A DNA stretch of 64,000 nucleotides, taken from assembly GCA_002711995.1 (NCBI GenBank), contig PASN01000019.1, positions 124,001 through 188,000 of the forward strand, in the 5' to 3' direction. A model generated the notes under the pieces. It did no database searches and was not told the origin of the DNA. It worked only from the letters and a program-made list of their open reading frames with translations. Of the stretch, positions 35,472 to 45,600 are shown piece by piece. Positions within the stretch are counted from its first letter, which is position 1. Each line of letters opens with the position of its first letter. This DNA comes from Halobacteriovoraceae bacterium (GTDB lineage Bacteria > Bdellovibrionota > Bacteriovoracia > Bacteriovoracales > Bacteriovoracaceae). Both the position numbers and the translations under genes were made by a program.

Positions 35472-36482
35472 ATGAAATACGATGTATATGGTATCGGCAA
35501 CGCTTTGGTCGATATGGAATTTAAAGTAAATGATGAATTTTTCACTAAAAACAACGTGGAAAAAGGCCTGATGACTCTTGTGGAGGAGGATCGTCAAAAC
35601 GAATTGCTTGAAGTTTTGCATACAATGCAAAATGACGAAATTAAGAAAGCATGTGGCGGTAGCGCTGCAAACACTGTAATCGCTGTAAGTCAGTTCGGTG
35701 GCAACTCATTTTACTCGTGCAAAGTTTCAAATGATGAAACTGGAAAGTTTTATCTAGGAGATCTTAAAGAAAATGGTGTTCACACTAAATATACCCCAGA
35801 AACCGCACCTGAGGGCACAACTGGAAAGTGTATGGTTATGGTTACACCAGACGCAGAGAGAACAATGAACACATACCTTGGAATCACTGCAACATTTGGT
35901 GAGGACGAGCTAGTGGAAGAAGAGATTAAAAATTCAAAGTGGCTCTACATTGAAGGTTACCTTGTTGCAAGTCCAAGAGGTCAAAAAGCCGCGCTTAAAG
36001 CAAAAAAGATCGCAAGAGAAAATGGTGTAAAAGTCGCATTCACAATGAGTGATCCAAACATGGTTAAATTTTTTAGAGACAATGTTGCCGAGATTCTTGA
36101 TGGTGGCGTTGATCTACTTTTCTGTAATGAAGCTGAAGCAATGGAATTCACTCAGACTGACGATATGATGAAGGCCAGAGAAGAGATGAAAAAGCACGCA
36201 AAACGTTTTGCTATTACTCTAGGAAAAAACGGTGCAATTCTTTGGGACGAAACTACATTTATCGATATCGAACCATATAAAACCACTGCTGTTGACTCAA
36301 ACGGCGCAGGTGACATGTTTGCAGGAGCTTTCCTTTACGCCCTAACTCATGGACATGGGATGGCCGATGCTGGAAAGCTTGCAAGCCTTTCAAGCTCAAA
36401 AATAGTTTCCCAGTTTGGGCCTCGTCTTACATGGGCCGAGGCAAAAGAAGTTGTTAATCAATTCACGGAGAGCAATGAATGA
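35472..36482 (+). CDS. Adenosine kinase-like PfkB-family kinase
   Basis: 336 residues from the ATG at 35472 (GGGAG 5 nt upstream; an in-frame TTG at 35460 overlaps that site). Ribokinase fold: YDVYGIGNALVDMEF at the start, CGGSAANTVIAVSQFGG, TTGKCMVMVTPDAERTM, and the anion-hole/catalytic motif DSNGAGDMFAGAF with base D281. Closest by pattern to the adenosine kinase branch of PfkB proteins, which phosphorylate adenosine to AMP; sugar kinase activity cannot be excluded. Overlaps asnS by 4 nt. Confidence 0.8.
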   Translation: MKYDVYGIGNALVDMEFKVNDEFFTKNNVEKGLMTLVEEDRQNELLEVLHTMQNDEIKKACGGSAANTVIAVSQFGGNSFYSCKVSNDETGKFYLGDLKENGVHTKYTPETAPEGTTGKCMVMVTPDAERTMNTYLGITATFGEDELVEEEIKNSKWLYIEGYLVASPRGQKAALKAKKIARENGVKVAFTMSDPNMVKFFRDNVAEILDGGVDLLFCNEAEAMEFTQTDDMMKAREEMKKHAKRFAITLGKNGAILWDETTFIDIEPYKTTAVDSNGAGDMFAGAFLYALTHGHGMADAGKLASLSSSKIVSQFGPRLTWAEAKEVVNQFTESNE

Positions 36483-37861
36483 AACGTTGGACTGTAAAAG
36501 AGCTCTACGCTCAAAAACCTGTTGGTGAAGAAGTTGTTGTAAAGGGTTGGGTTAGGTCTCAACGTAAAACAAAGACTTTTAACTTTATAATTCTAAATGA
36601 TGGAACTTCTCAAGGGGACCTTCAAATAATTGCAGATGCAGACCTCCCAAACTATGAGGAGTTCTCCAAGTGTGGAACTGGCGCTTCTATGGCCATCACT
36701 GGAAAGGTTGTTGAGTCTCAAGGCAAGCAGCCAATTGAGCTTCAGGCAACATCTGTTGAAGTTTATGGAAATGTGGGCGAGGATTATCCACTTCAGAAGA
36801 AAGGAACTTCAATGGAGTTTCTTCGTGAGATCGCCCACCTTAGACCTAGAACCAACACATTTCGCGCGGTCTTTAGAATTCGCCACCACTTGGCGCAAGC
36901 AACTCACAAGTTCTTTGATGAAAAAGGCTTCTTTTATGTAAACACACCAATTGTAACCGCTATGGATGCGGAAGGTGCTGGAGAGTTGTTTAGAGTATCC
37001 ACTCTTGATCCTGCAAACCCTCCAAAAACTGACAAAGGGGAGATCGACTGGAGTGAAGATTACTTCGGTAAGCAGGCCTATCTTTGTGTTACTGGACAAC
37101 TTGAAGGAGAGGCCTTCGCAACTGCCCTTGGTAGCATCTATACATTTGGCCCAACCTTTAGATCTGAAAACTCCAACACTCCAAGACACCTTGCTGAGTT
37201 TTGGATGATTGAGCCTGAAGTTGCTTTTGCTGATCTTGATGATATCGCTGCTTTAGGAGCCGAGTACATCCAATACATGATCAACTACGCGATGGAAAAA
37301 TGCCCTGAAGAGCTGGAGTTTCTAAATCGTTTTATTGATAAAGGTTTAAAATCCAAGCTTGAGCATGTGGCGAAAACTCCATTTAAGAAAATTACTTATA
37401 CGGAAGCTGTGGACATCCTTTTAAAGTCCAATAAAAAGTTTGAATATAAAGTAGAGTGGGGCGCTGATCTTCAAACTGAGCACGAGCGCTATTTGACTGA
37501 CGAGCACTTCAAAGGGCCAGTTATTGTGACTGATTACCCTCGTGACATAAAAGCATTCTACATGAAGCAAAACGAAGACGGTAAGACTGTTCGCGCTATG
37601 GATATCCTAGTACCAGGTGTTGGAGAGATTATCGGTGGTTCTCAAAGAGAAGAGAACTACGACAAACTTGTTAAGAGAATGAATGAAATGGGTATGGAAG
37701 AGGACCTTTATGATTGGTTCCTAGATCTTAGACGCCATGGAACTGTTCCTCACTCTGGCTTTGGCCTTGGGTTTGAGAGAGCTGTTATGTACATCACGGG
37801 AATGAGCAATATCCGTGATGTAATTCCATTCCACAGAACACCAGGTCACGTTGAATTTTAA
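36479..37861 (+). CDS. asnS: Asparaginyl-tRNA synthetase
   Basis: 460-residue class IIb synthetase. An N-terminal OB-fold anticodon-binding domain (WVRSQRKTKTFNFIILNDGTS) is followed by the catalytic core with motif 2 (TFRSENSNTPRHLAEFWMIE), the Asn-specific IVTDYPRDIKAFYMK segment, GEIIGGSQREENYD, and motif 3 (GLGFERAVMYITGMSNIRDV). Presence of AsnS means Asn-tRNA is charged directly. Coupled to the kinase gene by an ATGA-type overlap. Confidence 0.95.
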   Translation: MKRWTVKELYAQKPVGEEVVVKGWVRSQRKTKTFNFIILNDGTSQGDLQIIADADLPNYEEFSKCGTGASMAITGKVVESQGKQPIELQATSVEVYGNVGEDYPLQKKGTSMEFLREIAHLRPRTNTFRAVFRIRHHLAQATHKFFDEKGFFYVNTPIVTAMDAEGAGELFRVSTLDPANPPKTDKGEIDWSEDYFGKQAYLCVTGQLEGEAFATALGSIYTFGPTFRSENSNTPRHLAEFWMIEPEVAFADLDDIAALGAEYIQYMINYAMEKCPEELEFLNRFIDKGLKSKLEHVAKTPFKKITYTEAVDILLKSNKKFEYKVEWGADLQTEHERYLTDEHFKGPVIVTDYPRDIKAFYMKQNEDGKTVRAMDILVPGVGEIIGGSQREENYDKLVKRMNEMGMEEDLYDWFLDLRRHGTVPHSGFGLGFERAVMYITGMSNIRDVIPFHRTPGHVEF

Positions 37862-37873
37862 ATATTTCAATTC

Positions 37874-37902
37874 AAGCAGGCATGCTGTGAGCATGTCTGC
37901 TT
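37874..37902. terminator. Long hairpin terminator between asnS and the SBBP lipoprotein gene
   Basis: 13-bp stem with one G-T wobble and a GTG loop, 12 nt past the asnS stop, abutting the stop codon of the convergent gene. The plus strand continues CTTTAATC. It probably serves both converging transcripts. Confidence 0.7.
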
Positions 37903-37904
37903 CT

Positions 37905-39383
37905 TTAATCCTCAAACTTTAAAATAAATCCATTTTCATTTCCTGTAAGCGTTTCACTTTCTGTTGTGTAAACGCCTGAAGGAAATGCTGGACTTCTAAA
38001 GCCACCGACTACAGCAACTTCTTCACCCACTAGTTTGAGGTCATAGATTTGGTCCGAACCTGAACTACCCAAATGATAAGAGTTTAAGTAGTCACCACTC
38101 GAATTTAGTTTTAAAATCAAAGTATCAGCTACCCCATTGGTGTGAGGGCCTATGCTGTAGTTATTTGTTCCTGGGTCTGCGTCCATCGTTCCTGAAAAAT
38201 AACCTGCTAAATATACAGTACCATCATCTCCAACATCCAGAGCATGCGCTCGGTCGCTCTGATCTGAGCCTATGCTGTGTGACCATATTAAATCTAGACT
38301 TGAGTCGTACTTTGCGAGGTAAATATCAATGTCACCGTTTGTGCCTGAAGTTTGCGAGCCAGCACCTGGATCAAATTCAAAGTTCGTACTCTGGTGAGAT
38401 CCTGTAACTATGATGTCTCCAGAGGTGTCGACATCAATGTCATAAACGCTTTCGGATTGATCGCCACCGATTGAAATTGAGTCAAGGTAGTTTCCAGTGG
38501 AAGATATTTTAAGAATAAATATATCATGGCTGCCCACGGACGTGTGGTTTACCGTGCCGCCAGAGTTGTCCAAATCGATAGTACCCGAATATTTTGCGGA
38601 AAAGTAGACATTGCCCGTATTGTCTACGTCCACCGCACCGGTCCATTCTGTGCCACTGCTCCCTACGTAATAAGTCCATGCGTAAGAATTGTCACTATTA
38701 ATCTTGGTTACAAAAACGTCGTAGCTGTTAAAGCCACCTGGCGCAGCAAGGTTGTCTGAACCTACGGTGGGGTCAAAATCTGTATCAGTGGATTTTCCAT
38801 GAATCGTTCCAGCATAGTAAATGTTGTCGGAACTATCTATCTCTAAACTTTCGGAATCATCATAACCGGTATTACCTATATTAAAAGAAGTGATGAAGTC
38901 TCCATTTTGATCAAGCTTTACTAGAAATATATCCTGATTTCCGTTACTTGTAAGAGTCTGCGAACCAGGGCCTGGGTTTGTATCTAGAGTTCCTGTAAAG
39001 TCACCGAGAATAATTATATTGCCAAGTGAGTCTACCCTTATGTCCTTGGGTCTTGCATAGCTTGTACCACTGTCACCTAAAATTCTTGTCCATTCGTAAG
39101 CACCATCTTTATCAAGTTTTGTAATGTAAACAGCATCGGTGCCGGGTGCGGTGAAGGTATCATTTGAAACTTCCGCTTTAAAACTTATCGTGCCATTAAA
39201 TCTGCCAGCCACATAAATATTTTGGTTATCGTCGTAAAACAAAGATCGTGTTTGGGAAAAGTCATCTGTTTGTGTAACTCTCATGAACTCATTCTTTGTC
39301 ACACTTTGTGTCTCACCAATGCGTACGTCCTTTGAGCAGCTTGCGAGGAGAGTGAGAGAAATAGTTATAAGAACGGATCGCAT
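37905..39383 (-). CDS. SBBP-repeat β-propeller lipoprotein
   Basis: 492 residues with a lipobox (TLLASC, C16) and GGAG 5 nt upstream of the ATG. The mature part has about seven SBBP-type β-propeller repeats, each with the pattern D..GN.Y..G...G..D.D followed by D.F..K....G (for example DSLGNIIILGDFTGTLD, DNTGNVYFSAKYSGTIDLD, DDGTVYLAGYFSGTMD). These are surface-anchored propellers of unknown ligand. Asp/Gly-rich turns suggest Ca2+ binding. It lies head-to-head with the giant lipoprotein gene (282 nt apart). Confidence 0.85.
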   Translation of the reverse strand: MRSVLITISLTLLASCSKDVRIGETQSVTKNEFMRVTQTDDFSQTRSLFYDDNQNIYVAGRFNGTISFKAEVSNDTFTAPGTDAVYITKLDKDGAYEWTRILGDSGTSYARPKDIRVDSLGNIIILGDFTGTLDTNPGPGSQTLTSNGNQDIFLVKLDQNGDFITSFNIGNTGYDDSESLEIDSSDNIYYAGTIHGKSTDTDFDPTVGSDNLAAPGGFNSYDVFVTKINSDNSYAWTYYVGSSGTEWTGAVDVDNTGNVYFSAKYSGTIDLDNSGGTVNHTSVGSHDIFILKISSTGNYLDSISIGGDQSESVYDIDVDTSGDIIVTGSHQSTNFEFDPGAGSQTSGTNGDIDIYLAKYDSSLDLIWSHSIGSDQSDRAHALDVGDDGTVYLAGYFSGTMDADPGTNNYSIGPHTNGVADTLILKLNSSGDYLNSYHLGSSGSDQIYDLKLVGEEVAVVGGFRSPAFPSGVYTTESETLTGNENGFILKFED

Positions 39384-39665
39384 ATATCTCCTTATTTAAC
39401 TAAAGCAATACAAAATGTTTCTTCGGAATATTTTAAACTATGCTTAGGCTTTACTTCGTAAATATTCGTAGTTGCTTAAAAGCTCAAATAGATAAGGTTT
39501 TCTTTAGTTCCACTCAGAAGGTTCGCCGCCAACATTTTTATGCTCAGCTTGAAAAACTTAATTATTTTTAAGGACAAAATTTACCTCTAAAGGCCCACAA
39601 ATACATGACTTGTTAAAAGCTTCTTAATAACTCCGATAGAAATTGTGTGAATAGGGAGTTGTCAT

Positions 39666-42600
39666 TTGAACTTTAAACATTTAATTAAACTGATTCAGCT
39701 TATTGCGCTTTCCCTAGTGTCTTCATGTGTAGGCGAGCAGACCAGTCCGATTTCTCCCAATCTTGACCCGAGTATAAATCCAGTGTTCCAGGGGATTGGA
39801 CTTAATATAAAAAGCCCCACCACCAGCTCAAAGGTCTTGGATAAACTTTTCATAAGTGGCGAGTGCAGTAATTACAATTATCCCATTCAAATATCGTCCC
39901 CTTCATTAAGCAAAGTGGTTTACTCAATCTGCCAAAAAGATTTCACTTGGGCCGCCGCAATTGAAACTTCTGAAATTGAAGCTGGGGCATTCAGTGTTCG
40001 GGCACAGATCTTTAATACCGATTACACAGAAAACTCAAATATTGAGAGTGTTGAATTAATTAAAGGAGAGCAGCTCTGTTTTGAGCATAATGCGAGTGAG
40101 CTATTTGCGAACTATAAAACCGGAGGTGATGGAGACACTTCTCCATATGTAATCTGTAATCAAGAACAGTTTTCCAATATTAGATTTTTTCCAAGCAAAA
40201 GCTTTGTCCTTGGCAAGAACATTGATTTCTCAAATAAGACTATTGAACCAATTGCAATTCCTTTCAGGGGAGTCCTGGACGGTAATGGGTTTCAAATATC
40301 CAACATCGTGGTTAAAGACTTAAAAGGCAATGGCATAAGTGTGGGGCTTTTTAAGTTTGCTCATGGAGCAACTGTAAGAAATATTGCCATTAAAAATGCG
40401 CTTGTTGAAGGTTATCAGAGGGTGGGTATTCTGGCCGGTGACTGGCGAGGCACAGGGACTATTGAAAATATTAAGGTGCAGGGAAAGGTTGGAGGAGTCA
40501 GCTTCATTGGTGGACTTGTAGGGCTTGGCAACACCTCTTCAGCTTTGAATATTACCAATGCAAGTGTGGAGGTCGAGGTTGGCGGCAACAACTATGTTGG
40601 TGGACTGGTAAGCTACATAGTAACTCGCAACGGCTCATTTAATGTTAATAACTCTTACATTTTAACCAGGGTATCAGGCATTGATTATGTAGGTGGAATT
40701 GTCGGGAGATCTCTGGAGCCAAACTTTACAATCCAAAATACCGAAAGGATAGGCAACGTCAGCTCTCTTGGAAAATATGTTGGAGGCGTCGCTGGCCAGA
40801 TCCCTGGTGGTGTGATCTCAAATCTTAAAAACGTTGGGGTGGTATCAAGCTCAGTAAGCGCCGAAGATGCATTTGTAGGTGGTGTAGTAGGTGAGAGTCG
40901 AGACCTTTTAACAGTCACAGATGTGTACAGCACAACCAATATTAATGCAGGCGGGCACTATGTTGGCGGACTTGTTGGCAAGACTCACTCCTTATCTTTA
41001 ACCAGCTCGAAATTTAGAGGTAATATAGAGGTTCTGGACACAAAATATGACAGCGTCACAAAGTTTGTGGGTGGAGTTGCCGGAGGCATAAGTCTTTCTT
41101 CAAGTATAGAAGATGCAAGGTCTCATGTATCAATTGATAGCAAGTCTCAATATGTTGGTGGGCTTGTTGGAATTATGAATGGACAGTCATCCACAATCAC
41201 AGGTTCATATTATAAAGGAGAACTTTCAGCTTACACATCACACATTGGTGGTATAGCTGGAGTGTTCGGCGGCTCAATGCTTGCGAACACCTTCGCTCAG
41301 GCGAAGGTTGTGGTAACTAATCCAACACCCAACTCTTATGTCGGATTAATTGCAGGGCACAGCTCCAACAATGCTGGCGTTCATACAAGACTTTATTCAA
41401 AAGGTGATATAGAAGTTGTTGACGGCATCGCGGATTATGTTGGTGGCCTTTTTGGCTATCTTAATGGAGAAGCGCTTTCCGAGTCGTACTTTGTGGGGGA
41501 TATCAACGGGCCTAGAAGTAAAGTTGGGGGTATCGTGGGATACACCAAAGCAGACATTTCAAAGTCCTATGCCCACGCCAACCTTAATGCCAAGTTTAGA
41601 TATGTTGGATCCATAGCAGGCCTTGTCCATGAAGCAAACATATCTGATGTTTTTGCAAAAGGAACCGTTCAGGGCAAAGGTGAAGTTGGAGGTCTTGTGG
41701 GGTGGCACAATTCATTTGCTTCAAACTTAAGGCGTGGATATTTTATTGGAACGATTTCAAAGCTGGCCGGTTCAATATTTGAAGACACTACCTTTGGCAA
41801 TATTGTTGGACTTGAAGGTGTTGGAGGTTTTGAAAATGCTTTCTACGCCAACACAAACCAATTTCTAGATCACAATCTTACCCCCTTTATAGGGAACAAT
41901 GTAGGCGATCCCTTAACAATCCCACAGCTTAGAAACCCTGTGTACTACACTAACTTTAACTTTGGAGAGGATGTATGGGCCGAGCCTAGTGAAGATTTTA
42001 AGCTTCCATTTTTGATGGATGACTATCTTTATGCAAGCTTTGATTGGCTAAGAGAAATTAATCAAGGTTTTCAAATTCCTGAGGTCTTTGATCATAATCC
42101 GTTGGAGTTAAGCCATTCATCAATATTTATCCATGACAGTGATGTTTTGTCTGACTTGGACCAAGATCATTTAGATGTTATTGACACTAATGATCCTCCA
42201 TTGACAGTTTCTCCTGACAGTTTGGCAATCACTGTCGAAGCACCATCAACAAATTCTGAGGTTGTGAGCAATTTAAAGCTTGTATATGGGGAGTGTGGCA
42301 TACCTGGCAATCGAATATTGATTGGTGGGGATTTCTCAATATCTTCCGTATGTCAAAAGAACCATCGTTGGGCGGCAGTGCTTGATGTTAAGGGGCTTCC
42401 CGTGGGCACTGTTAATTTCACAGTACACATGAAGAGTTTGGATGGAACTCAAAACTCAAATATTGTTAATAAAAGTATGATCAAAAGCGATGATCTTTGC
42501 GAGCAAGAAGAGGCAATAAAAGGAACATACGCCAACTCTCATTTGGGTGGGGATGGAGCAGGAAGACCTTTTAAAATATGTCACGCCGGCCATTTTGCGA

Positions 42601-45600
42601 ACATAGCGTTTAACCATGGCGCAAGTTTTGAGTTGATGAACGATATTGACTTTGGAGGCAATACCATCAGTCCAATTCAGTCTGTGTTCACTGGCTCCAT
42701 TGAAGGGAATGGCCACGCCATTAAGAACTATATCGTTAAAAAGCCATCTGCTGTAGGAGCTGGTCTTTTTAGACTTGTTAAAGATGCATCAATTAGAAAT
42801 TTAAACATTCAAGGCGCCAATGTGAGAGGCTACGAACGTGTAGGACTCCTTACTGGTAGTTGGGTAGGGCAAGGTACCTTGAGCAATGTGAACGCTAAAG
42901 GGGCCGTTGAGGGAATCCTCTACACTGGTGGTCTTATAGGGCTTGTGAACTCTGAGGTGGACCTTCACTTGGATCAAGTAAACACAGAAATTAATGTGAA
43001 AGGGAATGGATTCACAGGCGGAGTTATTGGATATGTTTCCACACTTGAAGGGAGCTTAAGCGCAAGGAATCTAGATTTAAAAAACACAGTGACCGGTCTA
43101 AATAATGTTGGGGGATTTATAGGTTCTAGCTTAGAATCCAATATTGTTTTTGAAAACATTACCCAAAATGGAAATGTTTCCGGTAAGAAAGAGAATGTGG
43201 GTGGAATCGCAGGGCATCTAAGAGGTGGTAGCCTTGTTAACATTAGCGCTTCTGGAGATGTATCCACGATAAGCAATGCCAAAGAGGCAAACCTTGGCGG
43301 AATTGTAGGACTAGTTGAGCTAACAACGTTTAATCTAGATACCGCAGCATTTAACGGAACAGTTACTTCTGGAGGGGATAATGTTGGCGGAATAATTGGC
43401 AGTCTTATCCAAGGGAGTCTTAATAACCTGCAAAGCCAGGGGCAAGTAAATGTATTAGATCAAAAGTATAATAGTGTTCGCTCGCATGTTGGAGGACTCC
43501 TTGGACACGTTTCGGAGTCTTCCGTTTTAACAAATTCATTTTCTTCGATGAGCGTAAACGCCAAAGCTCAATATGTTGGTGGGCTTGCTGGAAGATTTGC
43601 GGGTAAAGACTCGATTCTAACTGGTAGCTTCTTCACAGGGGAGGTCTACTCTTACACCGCATTTGCTGGTGGAATTGCAGGCTTTTTCTTCGGTGAGGTT
43701 CTTCAAGATAGCTACTCAACCGCAAATATCAATATTGTTAACCCTACACCAAATGCATATGTGGGTGGGCTATTAGGCTACGCAAACAACTGGACCTCTG
43801 ATTATCAGAGAGTTTACTCCACTGGAAACATCACTATCTCGGGAGGACTTGCTGACTACGTCGGTGGACTGATTGGATATTTTAGAGGTGGATCACTTAG
43901 CGAGTGTTACGCCAATGGAAATATAGTCGGAGCGCGCTCTTCGGTGGGGGGGCTAGTAGGCCTACACCGTGGTTCTACGAGATATTGTTACTCCACAGGA
44001 GATGTGGACGCATCTTTTAGACACGCGGGGGGTCTTGTTGGGTATCTATTGAATGGGTCTATTCAAGACAGCTTTTCCTTAAGCAATGTAGTTGCCAAGG
44101 CACAATCTGGAGGGATCGTTGGGTATGCCAACTCTTCAGAGGGCTCGATATCCAATGTCTACTTCTATGGACAGGTTCAGAGAGCTGTTGAGAGCTCGGA
44201 GGATCTTTCTTTATTTGGCCCAATCATTGGTGCCGAGGGAGTGGCCAACACTGTAGGTTTCAACTCTCTTTATGCTTTAGAATATGACCAGGTTGGGCAT
44301 AATGATCATGGTGATCAGGTGTCTATTTCTAATGCGGGAGACTCTGCCACTTACCCAGGCCTTGACTTTGTATCCGAGGGCGCCTGGAGAATGCCTAACA
44401 CTGGTTATGAATTGCCAGGCCAGTTAGGCGAGTATACCTATCCTATTCATGATTGGTTAGGGGAAGGCCAGATTGTTCAAACCTACTCCGTTGGAGGGAT
44501 TGTTGAAGGACTAAATTATGGTCAAATTGAACTTACCCTTAATGCTCAAGAGACAATTCAGATAAACCCAGGTCAAACTAATTTCATGTTTAACACTCAG
44601 CTTTCATCTGGAGACGCTTATCATGTCCTGGTATCGGCACCCGGATACGAGTTAATTGAATGTACTGTAAACGGCGGAGTTGGAAATGTTGGCACCGCTG
44701 ATGTTACCGCAGTTCAAGTTTTGTGTCCGGAGCTTGAAACGATTTCTATTACGCCCAAAAACCTCTCTTTAGGTGTGGGAGAAGCTTTTCAATTGAATGC
44801 TTCTGGAGCTTTGTCCAATGGTGTTCAAATCGATCTTACAAGAGAAGTTATGTGGAACTCAGACAACTCTTCTACTACTATCCTGCCCACTGGGAAGCTG
44901 AGCGCTCAAAACCCTGGAAGCTCTATTATTGAAGCTAGACTTGATGAGTTTAGCGATTCTATTACTGTGAATGTTTTTGCTCCAGTTGCCCAGGCCACTA
45001 ATCTTACTTGGGTGCAAATAAGCCCACATAACGCACTGGAGGTGATTGCAACGTGGACGCCCAGCATCTCAAGCAATGTGTCCGGGCAGGCAGTAAGATA
45101 CTATGTAAATGGTGACTGCTCAGGCGAGCCGGTGAAATCAAAAACACTTTCCACTAGCATCTCCAGCGACACCTTTATTGGCGCGAATTTGAAAACCTAT
45201 AGTTTCAATGTTGTAAGTGAAAGCTCTGATGGAGTCCTAAGCGTCTCCACGTGTTCAGCTGGAATGCTAATTCAGCTAGATCCACCTCCAGGTGTTAGTG
45301 AAGTCGCAAGCTCCCAAACATGGGTAAGTGGTGATTTGCCAATTAGCTCACCTCTTATTTCTTGGGTTAATCCTTCTCTGTCAGGCAACTACTTAATAAA
45401 GGTAGGGCTTGGTTCAACACCGGGAAGTGATGATATTGTTGGGCACACAGCTATTGGTGAAAACAATTCATATGTGTTTCAAAATTTATTAGGGATTGAA
45501 GAATGCCAAGCATTCTTTCCAACTGTGATTGTAGTTGATGAGAATGGACTTGAGTCTAACCCCGCCACAGACACTATTGGGTTTCGTTGGGATAATACTA

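Noticed and set aside
39440-39571. 43-codon plus-strand frame in the gap before the giant lipoprotein
   Set aside because: No ribosome site, no distinctive composition, and a frame this short can occur by chance in 282 nt.
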